Positions 1 through 8,483 of a stretch of DNA of 51,556 bases are shown piece by piece (the first letter of the stretch is position 1; every line of letters starts with the position of its first letter). Source of the stretch: Cetobacterium sp. ZOR0034 (GTDB taxonomy: Bacteria > Fusobacteriota > Fusobacteriia > Fusobacteriales > Fusobacteriaceae). The notes under the pieces were generated by a model. It was given only the letters and a program-made list of their open reading frames with translations. It was not told the DNA's origin and ran no database searches. Location of the stretch: NCBI RefSeq assembly GCF_000799075.1, contig NZ_JTLI01000013.1:1-51556 (forward strand). The letters run 5' to 3'. Both the position numbers and the translations under genes were made by a program.

Positions 1-81
1 TACAAATTAATAGCCAAGAAGGTAAAATATATATATTCAATTTTTACAATTTACACTAAATTTGGGAAACCCTCAAAAATT

Positions 82-122
82 AAAAAAAGAGAGATGCTAT
101 CAGATTCTAATGGCATCTCTCT
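82..122 (-). terminator. Intrinsic terminator after nusB
   Basis: A perfect 10-bp inverted repeat (AGAGAGATGC at 88-97 with GCATCTCTCT at 113-122) is followed on the minus strand by seven T (complement of 82-88). It lies just past the nusB stop and closes the asp23-amaP-DUF2273-nusB run. Bases 1-80 hold nothing I can assign. Confidence 0.85.
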
Positions 123-128
123 AATCTA

Positions 129-536
129 TTAATTATTTTTCTCTGCTACAACTTTTGCTAAAACTCCGTTTATAAATTCGTGAGATTTCTCATCTCCATA
201 TTTTTTAGCTAACTCTACAACTTCATTTACAACAATCTCTGCTGGAACATCTTCGAATAGAATTTCATACGTAGATATTTTTAATAACGCTTTTTCTACA
301 TTTCCAATTCTTTCTAAGCTCCATCCTGTTATATTATTTTTTAAAGTCTCTACAACTTTCTCATCGTTTAATGCCATACCTTTTGAGTATTTTACAATAA
401 ACTCCTTTTCATTTGTATTTAAGTTAGTTTCATCTCTTAGCATGTAATTCTCTAAAGTTTCGTCTATTTTAACTTCTGTTAACTCCGATTCAAAAACTAT
501 TTTAAATAACTCTTCTCTTGCTACTCTTCTACTCAT
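129..536 (-). CDS. nusB: Transcription antitermination factor NusB
   Basis: NusB binds boxA RNA together with ribosomal protein S10 and helps RNA polymerase read through in rRNA operons. The 135-residue all-helical sequence has the family's normal length, an N-terminal start MSRRVAREELFK and the characteristic C-terminal stretch ending in FINGVLAKV. The start has a clear AAGGAA ribosome site. It is the last gene of a minus-strand run after the Asp23/AmaP/DUF2273 genes, 13 bases beyond the DUF2273 stop, and is followed by an intrinsic terminator. An asp23-nusB linkage is known from Gram-positive genomes, which supports both assignments. Confidence 0.95.
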   Translation of the reverse strand: MSRRVAREELFKIVFESELTEVKIDETLENYMLRDETNLNTNEKEFIVKYSKGMALNDEKVVETLKNNITGWSLERIGNVEKALLKISTYEILFEDVPAEIVVNEVVELAKKYGDEKSHEFINGVLAKVVAEKNN

Positions 537-549
537 TACTGTTTCCTTT

Positions 550-762
550 CTAATCCTTTAATCTATTTAATATTTGTTTTTTTAACTTCTCCTGAAAATC
601 TCTATCTCCTAGTTTATATCCTACAAACGCTAAAATCAATATAAATATTGTTTTTAAAACTCCATACTCAACTAAAAGAATTCCAGATATTAATCCTAGA
701 ACAGCATAAAGATATCTTTTAAAATTAAGAATAAAGTTTTCAATAATTTTTTCTAACATCAT
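550..762 (-). CDS. DUF2273 small membrane protein of the Asp23/AmaP module
   Basis: This 70-residue protein has two hydrophobic segments (about residues 15-32 and 34-48) followed by a charged tail (RDFQEKLKKQ). This is the DUF2273 pattern, a family found with Asp23 and AmaP in envelope-stress operons of Gram-positive bacteria. Its biochemical role is unknown; a partner of AmaP at the inner membrane is a reasonable inference. It sits 11 bases after amaP and 13 before nusB, so co-transcription is likely. Two adjacent ATG codons follow the GGAGGA site, so the start could be one codon later. Confidence 0.8.
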   Translation of the reverse strand: MMLEKIIENFILNFKRYLYAVLGLISGILLVEYGVLKTIFILILAFVGYKLGDRDFQEKLKKQILNRLKD

Positions 763-773
763 TTTTGCTCCTC

Positions 774-1283
774 CTATTCAATTACATCCCTTTTTATTGA
801 TAATCTGGAAATTTTTACCTCTATATAATCAACCTTTAAATCTAGTTTTTCTTCTAAGTTACTCTTTATTAAATTCTGTATATCTACAGTTTTTGTTGAT
901 AAATTATTATTTGAAATCATATCTAAATTTAATTTAATAAAGTATTTGCTACCTCTATTCCCACAATCGATTTTTAATCCCTTTATATCACTATCTCTTG
1001 ATAGTATCTCTCTAATTAGATTTTTTACTGTATCTGTTGATATATGTACTGCACCATGTTCATTTTTTATAACATAATCTTTTTCTTTTGAAAATTTTGA
1101 TAATAATTTTAATACTGATATACATATGTAAGCTAAACATATATTAAAAAACACTACTTTAAATATAAGTGAGCTTGTATCTATTGTTGAAAAATATTGT
1201 GGCATTGTTATATAACCAATCCCTGCTACAGCCATAGTAAATATTCCTATCCATGCAAAGAAAAATATTATTTTTTTTATCAA
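774..1283 (-). CDS. amaP: AmaP-like membrane anchor for Asp23
   Basis: In Staphylococcus, AmaP anchors the abundant Asp23 protein to the cell membrane. Here the N-terminus holds two hydrophobic segments (about residues 4-26 and 38-58) and the cytosolic C-terminal half carries an Asp23/Gls24-like repeat beginning with GAVHISTDTVKNLI. I chose the TTG at 1283 because AGGGG lies eight bases before it; an in-frame GTG at 1292 has no properly spaced ribosome site. A hairpin separates it from asp23 upstream, and DUF2273 follows 11 bases downstream. The assignment rests on fold pattern plus context. Confidence 0.8.
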   Translation of the reverse strand: MIKKIIFFFAWIGIFTMAVAGIGYITMPQYFSTIDTSSLIFKVVFFNICLAYICISVLKLLSKFSKEKDYVIKNEHGAVHISTDTVKNLIREILSRDSDIKGLKIDCGNRGSKYFIKLNLDMISNNNLSTKTVDIQNLIKSNLEEKLDLKVDYIEVKISRLSIKRDVIE

Positions 1284-1308
1284 GAAACTCACCCCTGTAA
1301 GAAAGATT

Positions 1309-1330
1309 AGAGGCGTATCAAAACGCCTCT
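1309..1330. terminator. Hairpin between asp23 and amaP
   Basis: Perfect 8-bp stem AGAGGCGT/ACGCCTCT with loop ATCAAA. The T-rich run lies on the plus-strand side, so on the minus strand, where both neighbours are transcribed, it is not a classical intrinsic terminator. It may instead protect the 3' end of asp23 mRNA or partly attenuate transcription so that Asp23 is made in excess over its anchor. Confidence 0.5.
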
Positions 1331-1337
1331 TTTATTA

Positions 1338-1715
1338 TTATACTATCTCAATATCTTCGTGTCTATCCTCAAACTCTTCTGTTAAAATTTTAACATCTTG
1401 AACAAAAACATTTACCTCTACAACTTTTAAACCAGTCATTGTACTCACTGCTGTTAAAACACTCTTTTGAACATTTTGAGCTACTTCTGAGATTTGGTAT
1501 CCGTATTCTACTATTATATAGATTTCTACGCTACACTCTTTCTCTCCTACCTCAACTTTAACACCATTTGTAAGTCTTTTCTTTCCTAGCATTTTACTAA
1601 CTTCATCTGCTACTCCACCTGCTAGTTTATAAACTCCAGAAACATCTTGTGCTGCCTTTGCTGAAATCGTCTTTACTACATCATCTGCTATTTTTATATT
1701 TCCTAACTCGTTCAT
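1338..1715 (-). CDS. Asp23/Gls24 family envelope stress protein
   Basis: Asp23/Gls24 proteins are abundant cytosolic proteins held at the membrane and linked to alkaline or cell-envelope stress. The 125 residues cover one full domain: MNELGNIKIADDVVKTISAKAA, the GVYKLAG segment, a glycine-rich turn, then VEIYIIVEYGYQI and a C-terminal VVEVNVFVQDV strand, all typical. The start follows a strong GGAGGTG site. It is the first gene of the module with amaP, DUF2273 and nusB, with a probable promoter at 1734-1762. The unusual part is the context: a chiefly Gram-positive system in a cell that also encodes LPS machinery. Confidence 0.9.
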   Translation of the reverse strand: MNELGNIKIADDVVKTISAKAAQDVSGVYKLAGGVADEVSKMLGKKRLTNGVKVEVGEKECSVEIYIIVEYGYQISEVAQNVQKSVLTAVSTMTGLKVVEVNVFVQDVKILTEEFEDRHEDIEIV

Positions 1716-1733
1716 AAAAACACCTCCGTAGAT

Positions 1734-1762
1734 ATTATACCTATATTATTACATTTATTTAA
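1734..1762 (-). promoter_or_regulatory. Probable promoter of asp23 operon
   Basis: On the minus strand TTAAAT (1757-1762) and TATAAT (1734-1739) are separated by 17 bases. The -10 is perfect, the -35 weak. It lies just upstream of the asp23 ribosome site. Confidence 0.5.
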
Positions 1763-1781
1763 ATTTTTTCCTAGCTATTTA

Positions 1782-3128
1782 TTAATTTTTTTCAAAATTT
1801 TCTTCAATAAACTTAGTTGTAACTTTTCCACTTCTATATACTTTATTATCTAGAACTTCTAAATGGAATGGAATTGTAGTATCAATTCCCTCTATAATAA
1901 ACTCATTTAATGCTCTTTTCATCTTTTCAATTGCTTCTTCTCTAGTAATTCCGTGAACTATAAGCTTCCCTATCATAGAATCATAATATGGTGAAATCTC
2001 ATATCCTGCGTATGAATGAGAATCAACTCTTACTCCTGGTCCACCTGGAACGATATAAGTTTCTAACTTTCCTGGTGAAGGTAAAAATCCAGCTGTTGTA
2101 TCTTCTGCATTTATTCTGCACTCTATTGCATGACCAAATAACACAACATCTTCTTGAGATATATTTATTCTCTCTCCTTCAGCAACTTTTATTTGTAACT
2201 TAATTATATCTATTCCTGTTACCATCTCTGTAACTGTATGTTCAACTTGAACTCTTGTGTTCATCTCCATAAAGTAGAAGTTATCATCCTTATCCACTAA
2301 GAATTCTAAAGTTCCAGCTGAATCATAACTTATTGATTTAGCTAATTTTACTGCTGCTTCTCCCATAGCCTTTCTAACTTTAGAAGGTAACTTATAAGAT
2401 GGAGCTTCCTCTATTAGCTTTTGATGTCTTCTTTGAATCGAGCAGTCTCTTTCTCCTAAGTGAATTACATTTCCATGTTTGTCACCTATAATTTGAATCT
2501 CAACGTGTCTAGGATTTTCAACAAACTTTTCTATATACACATCTGGATTTCCAAACGCTGATTCTGCTTCTGTCTGAGCTGCGATGATTTTGCTTTCTAA
2601 CTCTTCTGGAGTTCTAGCAAGCCTCATTCCTTTTCCGCCTCCGCCCGCAGTGGCTTTTATCATAACAGGGTATCCGATTCTCTCTTCAACCTCTTTTCTT
2701 GCATCTTCTATGCTTCTAATTATTCCTGTTCCATTTGTCAATGGAACTTCATTTTCAATAGCAGTTTTTCTTGCTGTAGCTTTATCTCCCATACTTTCAA
2801 TCGCTTCTGGACTTGGTCCTATGAAAGTTATATTATGAGTTTGACATATTCTTGCGAATCTAGCATTTTCAGATAGGAATCCATATCCTGGATGGATTGC
2901 ATTTGCTCCTGTTATCTCAGCTGCAGCTAATATATTTGGTATTTTTAAATACGACTCTGTACTTAAAGGCCCCCCTATACATACAGCTTCATCTGCTAAC
3001 CTCACATGTAAGCTATCCTTATCCGCTTCTGAATAAACAGCAACTGTTTTTATTCCAAGCTCTTTTGCTGCTCTTATAATTCTAACAGCGATTTCACCTC
3101 TATTAGCAATTAATATCTTTTTAAACAT
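1782..3128 (-). CDS. accC: Biotin carboxylase (acetyl-CoA carboxylase subunit AccC)
   Basis: AccC uses ATP and bicarbonate to carboxylate the biotin carried by a BCCP, the first half-reaction of acetyl-CoA carboxylase in fatty-acid synthesis. At 448 residues it matches AccC length. It shows the N-terminal [16 protein letters not shown] motif, the ATP-grasp glycine loop GGGGKGMR, the [11 protein letters not shown] stretch and the catalytic [10 protein letters not shown] segment, so it should be active. It begins 13 bases after accB and shares its promoter. No carboxyltransferase subunit genes (accA, accD) are in the window. Its adjacent BCCP-like partner lacks the biotin lysine, so its real carrier may be encoded elsewhere. 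Confidence 0.96.
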   Translation of the reverse strand: MFKKILIANRGEIAVRIIRAAKELGIKTVAVYSEADKDSLHVRLADEAVCIGGPLSTESYLKIPNILAAAEITGANAIHPGYGFLSENARFARICQTHNITFIGPSPEAIESMGDKATARKTAIENEVPLTNGTGIIRSIEDARKEVEERIGYPVMIKATAGGGGKGMRLARTPEELESKIIAAQTEAESAFGNPDVYIEKFVENPRHVEIQIIGDKHGNVIHLGERDCSIQRRHQKLIEEAPSYKLPSKVRKAMGEAAVKLAKSISYDSAGTLEFLVDKDDNFYFMEMNTRVQVEHTVTEMVTGIDIIKLQIKVAEGERINISQEDVVLFGHAIECRINAEDTTAGFLPSPGKLETYIVPGGPGVRVDSHSYAGYEISPYYDSMIGKLIVHGITREEAIEKMKRALNEFIIEGIDTTIPFHLEVLDNKVYRSGKVTTKFIEENFEKN

Positions 3129-3141
3129 AAAATCCTCCCGA

Positions 3142-3555
3142 TTATCTTGCTGTAGCCTTAACTTTTAATAAAACTTTACCATAATCAACTACTCCACCAT
3201 CTTTTACAGTTATCTCTAACACCTCTCCAGCTACAGTTGCTTTTAAAGGAGTTTTTAGTCCCATTACATGGATATAACCTAAATCTTGTCCAACTTTAAT
3301 TTTATCTCCAACTTTAACTGAATTTTCATAGAAATATTTTCCTATTCCTGTTGATAAGATATTTTTTACATTGTCCTCTTTTTTTGAAACTTCTTTAATC
3401 GGCTGTACAACCTCTTTTGGTACTACAACTTTTCTTTGTGGAGATTTCTTTATTTTTATTTTTAAATTTTCATTTTCCTCATAACTAATCTCTGTAAGTC
3501 CACACTCACTAAGTACGCTAATTAAATCTTCTATTTGAAACTCGTCTTTCTTCAT
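3142..3555 (-). CDS. accB: AccB-like carrier protein lacking the biotinyl-lysine motif
   Basis: The N-terminal 40 residues ([18 protein letters not shown]...) match the start of acetyl-CoA carboxylase BCCP, and residues 66-134 have the biotinyl-domain fold pattern ([15 protein letters not shown] ... [21 protein letters not shown]). At the hairpin where BCCPs have E-A-M-K-M, this protein reads H96-V-M-G-L-K101: the modified lysine is glycine (G99) and the nearest lysine is two residues later. The codons, read on the minus strand at 3253-3270, are unambiguous. The Pro/Ala-rich linker is short (residues 38-65). It is the first gene of an accB-accC pair with its own promoter. It may be a non-biotinylated regulator or scaffold of AccC, comparable to plant BADC proteins, or a diverged carrier. 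BCCP ancestry is clear; function is uncertain. Confidence 0.85.
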   Translation of the reverse strand: MKKDEFQIEDLISVLSECGLTEISYEENENLKIKIKKSPQRKVVVPKEVVQPIKEVSKKEDNVKNILSTGIGKYFYENSVKVGDKIKVGQDLGYIHVMGLKTPLKATVAGEVLEITVKDGGVVDYGKVLLKVKATAR

Positions 3556-3582
3556 AGCTCCTCCATCAGTTTTTTATCACTT

Positions 3583-3611
3583 ATTTTAACATAATTTAAA
3601 AAATCATTCAA
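3583..3611 (-). promoter_or_regulatory. Probable promoter of accB-accC
   Basis: TTGAAT (3606-3611) and TAAAAT (3583-3588) on the minus strand are 17 bases apart and stand about 30 bases before the accB start. Confidence 0.6.
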
Positions 3612-3632
3612 GGTTACATTACAAGTGTAATT

Positions 3633-6600
3633 TTATCTAATTACTATACTTTTTTCACCCAATAACTCTTCAATTTTTCTTATTAAAGTTGGCGTTATTT
3701 CTACAGTTATTTTAGAATTTTTAACCTCTTTATTACCATCTATGTCGATAGCAAAACTTAAAGGTACCTCTCCTTTACTATTTAAAAGAAGCTCTTTCAA
3801 ACGACTATATTTATCTTTTGATTTTTCATTTATCAATATATACATCCGATTTCTTTTTGTAAATTCTATCGAATTCAGTGATTTTATATCTTTTACAACT
3901 ATTTTTTTATTTTCATTTCCATTAAAATAATCTACCTGAACTGTTCCATCTATTAAAACGGCTTTTCCTTCTAAATCAATATTCATCAAATCTCTATACT
4001 CTCTTGGAAAGATTATTCCCGATATTTGTTCATAATAGTCCTCTAAAATAAAGGTACACATCGTTTCTTTCGTTTTTTTAGTGAGTATTTTTTTCACATC
4101 CCTTAGTATACCATAAGTTTTTACTGTATGCTGAGAATTTTCTAATTTTACCTCTGAAATCTTATTCATTTTATAATTTTTTAATAACCACTCATATTTA
4201 TCTAAGGGATGAGCACTATAATAAAAACCTAAAAATTCTTTTTCTTTATCCAATTTTTCATCTGCTGTGAAATCAGATAGATCTGGTAAAACAAAATTTA
4301 CCATTTCAGATTTCGCTCCACCAAATAGGTTCATCTGCTGAATATCATCCTCTTTTATCTTTTTATTAGCATAATCTATAACTTTTTCTATCGATTCTAT
4401 TTTCTGTTTTCTATTTCCGGGAAGCGAGTCTAGTGCTCCTGAGTATATTAGAGCTTCTATATTTTTCTTATTTAAACCTTGCCCTCTCAATCTATAAATA
4501 AAATCTTCGTATCTTAAAAAATTTCCATTTTCTTCAAACTCAAATTTTATTTTTTCTGCTAAACTTTCTCCAACATTTTTTATAGCAGCTAAAGAAAATC
4601 TTATCCCGCCATTTTCAACTGTAAATTTAGAAACTGGATTATTCACGTCTGAAAGTTTTAAATCGATTTTATGAGCTTTCGCATCCTCTATATAAAATGC
4701 TACATTTTCAACATTACTTTTTTCTGATGTCATTATAGATGCATAGTATTCCTCTGGATAAAAATATTTAAAGTAAGCTGTCCAGTAAGCTATAAGAGCA
4801 TATGCCGCTGAATGGGATTTATTGAATCCATATCCTGCAAATTTATCAATTAAGTAGAATATCTCCTCAGCTTTTTCTTTTGTATATCCATTCTCAATAG
4901 ATCTCTGAACAAATTTCTCTCTATTTTCATCCATTATAGAAGCCTGTTTTTTTCCCATGGCTCTTCTTAATAAATCTGCTTCCCCTAATGAATAGTTAGC
5001 CATTATATTCGCTATTTTCATTACCTGCTCTTGATACAGAATAACACCATAAGTTTCCTTTAAAACTTTCTCTAAACTTTCATGTGGATACTTTATCTCC
5101 TCTAAGCCATTTTTACAATTTATAAAACTTTCTACCATTCCTGATCCTAAAGGACCCGGTCTATACAATGCTAATAAAGCTATTACATCTTCAAATCTTT
5201 CTGGTTTTAATTGAATCAAAATCTTTCTTATTCCTGTTGATTCTAATTGAAAGACACCTAGACTATCTCCTCTAGAAAGCATATCATAAACTTCTTTTTC
5301 GTTTAAAGATATTTTCTCTAAAGTTATATCTTTTCCTCTACTCTCTTTTATATACTCGATTGTTCTTTGAAGGTTTGTTAAATTTCTCAAACCTAAAAAG
5401 TCCATTTTTAATAGACCCAACTCCTCTAACTCTTTCATCTGATATTGAGTTGATACAGTATTATCTTTATTATCTCCATATAAAGGAACAACATCCATTA
5501 ACGGATCTTTAGTTATTACTACTCCTGCAGCATGTATTGAAGCATGTCTAACTTTATTTTCTAATCTTTGAGATAAATCAATCAAATTTCTAATCTCAGA
5601 GTCTTCAGAATAAATCTCTCTCAACTCAGAATTTTCTCTCAAAGCTTCTGCTAACGTTGAAAATGCTGGGATCAACTTAGCTATCTTATCAACCTTTGCC
5701 AAATTTACATCTAAAACCCTCCCAACATCTCTCAAAGCTGCTCTAGCTTTCATTCTTCCAAAAGTTATAATCTGAGCAACTTTATCCTCTCCATACTTTT
5801 TAGTAACATAGTCTATAACTTCACTTCTTCTCTCTTGGCAAATATCTATATCTATATCTGGCATTGAAATTCTCTCTGGATTTAAAAATCTTTCAAAAAT
5901 CAGATTATATTTTATTGGATCTAAATCTGTTATTTTCAATGCATATGCAACCAAACTTCCTGCCGCCGAACCTCTTCCAGGTCCAATTGGAATATTTTTA
6001 CCTTTCGCATAAGCTATGAAATCCCATACAACTATAAAATATTCCTCATATCCCATTTTCAAAATAACTTCTAACTCATATTCTACTCTTTTTAATAACT
6101 CTTCACTTAGTCCTGCTGGATACCTTTCAGCTAATCCTTTATAAACAATCTTTCTTAAAAATTCAGCAGAATTTTTTACACAACTAGGTATTTCATATTT
6201 AGGAAACTTAAGCTCTCCAAATTCTAAACTCAAATTACATCTATCTGCTATCTCCTCTGTTGTATCAATTGCTTCGATATATTCATCTCCTAAAGAACTT
6301 ATCATCTCCGCTCTACTTTTTAAAAATAACTCTTTTGTTTCGATCTTCATTCTATTATTATCTGCAACTTTTGCTCCAGTTTGAATACAGATAACTAAAT
6401 CTTGAAGAACATGATCTCCTTCATAAACATAATGAGTGTCATTAGTTGCAGCACATTTTAAACCATGCTTTTTGGCATATCTATTTAGCTCTCTATTTAG
6501 TTCTATTTGACCTTCAACTCCATTACCTTGAAGTTCAATATAAAAATTTTCTTTTCCAAATATATCTATATACTCATTTATCTTATTATCTATAATCTCT

Positions 6601-7049
6601 TCGGGTTCATTTCCTAAAATAGCTCTAGATATCTCTCCCTGCATACAAGCGGATAAAGCAATTATCCCCTCACTATGTGCTTTTAAAAACTCTTTATCTA
6701 TACGCGGTCTATAATAAAATCCCTTCAAAAATCCCGTCGATGATATCTTTAAAAGATTTTTATATCCCGTTAAATTTCTAGCTAATAATATAAGATGAAA
6801 ATTCCGCCCCTCTTTCTTATCCATAGCAAATTCAGAAACATAAGCTTCTGTTCCTATTATCGGCTTTATTCCTCTACTCATTGCACTTTTATAAAACTCA
6901 ATAGCTCCAAACATATTTCCATGATCTGTTATCGCCATTGCCCTCATATTCAATTCTTTAGCTCTATCTAAATATTCATCTATCTTTCCAACCCCATCTA
7001 GAAGACTGTACTCTGTGTGTAGATGCAAATGAACAAAATTTTTACTCAT
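3633..7049 (-). CDS. dnaE: DNA polymerase III alpha subunit DnaE
   Basis: Replicative polymerase catalytic subunit, 1138 residues, close to the E. coli length. Order: PHP domain (1-270), polymerase core with GPGRGSAAGS (355-364) and the catalytic PDIDID (396-401) and KMDFLGLRNL segments, helix-hairpin-helix region, then an OB domain (VKTYGILRDVKKI ...). The PHP domain keeps the metal-ligand pattern of Thermus DnaE: H9, H11, D42, E68, H85, C135, D204 and H206, several of which are lost in E. coli. It may therefore have metal-dependent 3'-5' exonuclease activity. The start overlaps the stop of the upstream MFS gene (ATGA), so translation is probably coupled. Confidence 0.97.
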   Translation of the reverse strand: MSKNFVHLHLHTEYSLLDGVGKIDEYLDRAKELNMRAMAITDHGNMFGAIEFYKSAMSRGIKPIIGTEAYVSEFAMDKKEGRNFHLILLARNLTGYKNLLKISSTGFLKGFYYRPRIDKEFLKAHSEGIIALSACMQGEISRAILGNEPEEIIDNKINEYIDIFGKENFYIELQGNGVEGQIELNRELNRYAKKHGLKCAATNDTHYVYEGDHVLQDLVICIQTGAKVADNNRMKIETKELFLKSRAEMISSLGDEYIEAIDTTEEIADRCNLSLEFGELKFPKYEIPSCVKNSAEFLRKIVYKGLAERYPAGLSEELLKRVEYELEVILKMGYEEYFIVVWDFIAYAKGKNIPIGPGRGSAAGSLVAYALKITDLDPIKYNLIFERFLNPERISMPDIDIDICQERRSEVIDYVTKKYGEDKVAQIITFGRMKARAALRDVGRVLDVNLAKVDKIAKLIPAFSTLAEALRENSELREIYSEDSEIRNLIDLSQRLENKVRHASIHAAGVVITKDPLMDVVPLYGDNKDNTVSTQYQMKELEELGLLKMDFLGLRNLTNLQRTIEYIKESRGKDITLEKISLNEKEVYDMLSRGDSLGVFQLESTGIRKILIQLKPERFEDVIALLALYRPGPLGSGMVESFINCKNGLEEIKYPHESLEKVLKETYGVILYQEQVMKIANIMANYSLGEADLLRRAMGKKQASIMDENREKFVQRSIENGYTKEKAEEIFYLIDKFAGYGFNKSHSAAYALIAYWTAYFKYFYPEEYYASIMTSEKSNVENVAFYIEDAKAHKIDLKLSDVNNPVSKFTVENGGIRFSLAAIKNVGESLAEKIKFEFEENGNFLRYEDFIYRLRGQGLNKKNIEALIYSGALDSLPGNRKQKIESIEKVIDYANKKIKEDDIQQMNLFGGAKSEMVNFVLPDLSDFTADEKLDKEKEFLGFYYSAHPLDKYEWLLKNYKMNKISEVKLENSQHTVKTYGILRDVKKILTKKTKETMCTFILEDYYEQISGIIFPREYRDLMNIDLEGKAVLIDGTVQVDYFNGNENKKIVVKDIKSLNSIEFTKRNRMYILINEKSKDKYSRLKELLLNSKGEVPLSFAIDIDGNKEVKNSKITVEITPTLIRKIEELLGEKSIVIR

Positions 7050-8239
7050 TCAATCCCTCCTCTTAATGGTTTTTTTTCTGCTTTAAAACTTCTATAAAAA
7101 ATAACGGTTCCTATTAAATATAATATTACTGTTATATAATATGGCGCTGTATACGAAACATTTTCCATTAAATATCCAGCTACTATCATACTTAAGGCTC
7201 TTGTTGCATTAGATGACATAGATATAACACTACTCATCAAAGCTCTATTTTCATACTCTACAGTTTCTAGAGATATATTCTGAATAAGTGGTTGATTTAA
7301 ATTCATTAATGTTGATCTTAAAAAAAATGATAAACCCATCACAAAAATCCCTTGCGGAAATGCTATCGAAATTAAAAATGGAATTGATAATAGCTGACAA
7401 ACAACAACCGTCATTTCTCTTCCAAGAAGTTTAGATATATACGGTACTAAAAATCCCCCTAAAACCAACCCTAATTGTGATAACCCCATTATAATTCCAA
7501 CTTTTTCATTATCTATATTAAGTGCGAATTTTAAATAGACACTGAAAAATGGGATTACTAAGCCTGCTCCAAATCCTATAACAGTATTGTAAACTACAAA
7601 TTTCAATGCATTTCCACTCATTACCTCTTTAAAACCTTTAAAAAAATTTCTCTCTTTATTTTTTTTTAACTTATCAATATCATTTAATCCTAATAATGGA
7701 TAAAATCCTAATAAAATTATAAAAACACATAGTAGATAAAGCAGTGGAATTGCCTTATCTATGGCAAAAATCTTTCCAAAAGTCTTAATCAAAATTCCTG
7801 CAAAATAACTTGCAAAAACCGTTCCCAAGCTTTGAACAATAAAATTCTTACTAAAAACCTTTACTCTTTCATTTTCAACTGAGTTTTCTATCAATAAAAC
7901 ACCAATTGATGAAAAAGGAAATCCATAACCTATTCCCATTAAACTAGAAAATATTTTTATAAAAAATGGATTTTTTATGAATCCAACTCCTAAAATACCT
8001 ACTGACATCAAAGCTAAACCAAAAGAAATAGTTTTTTTCAAACCAACTTTTGAACTAAAGTACGCATTCAACATCGATCCAACAGCTATCGATAAACTTC
8101 CTAAAGATAAAACCTGACCAATAACACTTTCTCCATAGCCCAACGTTTTTATATGAATACCTGTAAATACATTATAAACCCCTAAAACTATCGACGATGT
8201 TAATAAATTAATAAAAATTATTCTTTCTATCTGTTTCAA
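7046..8239 (-). CDS. Major facilitator superfamily transporter
   Basis: A 397-residue protein with about twelve hydrophobic segments in two halves joined by a charged loop around residues 190-205 (DIDKLKKNKERNF), the usual MFS layout. Twelve-helix carriers of this size often export drugs or small metabolites; the substrate cannot be read from the sequence. The start is TTG at 8239, behind a strikingly strong AGGGGGGG site; no in-frame ATG is better placed. Its last codon overlaps dnaE by four bases, making a two-gene unit. The upstream gap ends in the rlmA terminator. Confidence 0.85.
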   Translation of the reverse strand: MKQIERIIFINLLTSSIVLGVYNVFTGIHIKTLGYGESVIGQVLSLGSLSIAVGSMLNAYFSSKVGLKKTISFGLALMSVGILGVGFIKNPFFIKIFSSLMGIGYGFPFSSIGVLLIENSVENERVKVFSKNFIVQSLGTVFASYFAGILIKTFGKIFAIDKAIPLLYLLCVFIILLGFYPLLGLNDIDKLKKNKERNFFKGFKEVMSGNALKFVVYNTVIGFGAGLVIPFFSVYLKFALNIDNEKVGIIMGLSQLGLVLGGFLVPYISKLLGREMTVVVCQLLSIPFLISIAFPQGIFVMGLSFFLRSTLMNLNQPLIQNISLETVEYENRALMSSVISMSSNATRALSMIVAGYLMENVSYTAPYYITVILYLIGTVIFYRSFKAEKKPLRGGIE

Positions 8240-8321
8240 CTTTAATCCCCCCCTAAAATTGACCTAATATATTATACAATATAAATTTACAAAAAAAAAT
8301 AGCAACAACCTATTTATTAAA

Positions 8322-8364
8322 TACAAAAAAAAGAAACGGCCTTCTAGGGGGGATAGAAGGCCGT
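8322..8364 (-). terminator. Strong GC-rich intrinsic terminator after rlmA
   Basis: A perfect 11-bp stem (ACGGCCTTCTA at 8336-8346 with TAGAAGGCCGT at 8354-8364) closes a seven-base loop of G6A (TC6 in the minus-strand RNA). On the minus strand it runs into a T-rich tract. It ends the rlmA transcript and insulates the MFS-dnaE pair. The other ~190 bases of the 8240-8483 gap hold a second, weaker hairpin near 8441-8474 and no gene. Confidence 0.85.
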
Positions 8365-8483
8365 CTACAGGGGGGGATTAAATAATACTTTTATTAAGTA
8401 TAAAGTCTTTTTTGTAATTAAAAACTTACTATTTTCTAATTACACTTTTTTGACGCGAGTCTTCTCAAAAAAGTTTTATTTTT

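Noticed and set aside
3253-3270. Reading the AccB-like protein as a lipoyl carrier
   Set aside because: Lipoyl domains have D-K-A at the hairpin, which is also absent, and the N-terminal region is specific to BCCP.
8336-8382. Possible G-quadruplex from the G6 and G7 runs
   Set aside because: Only two G runs occur close together, the first inside a perfect hairpin loop; four runs would be needed for an intramolecular quadruplex.
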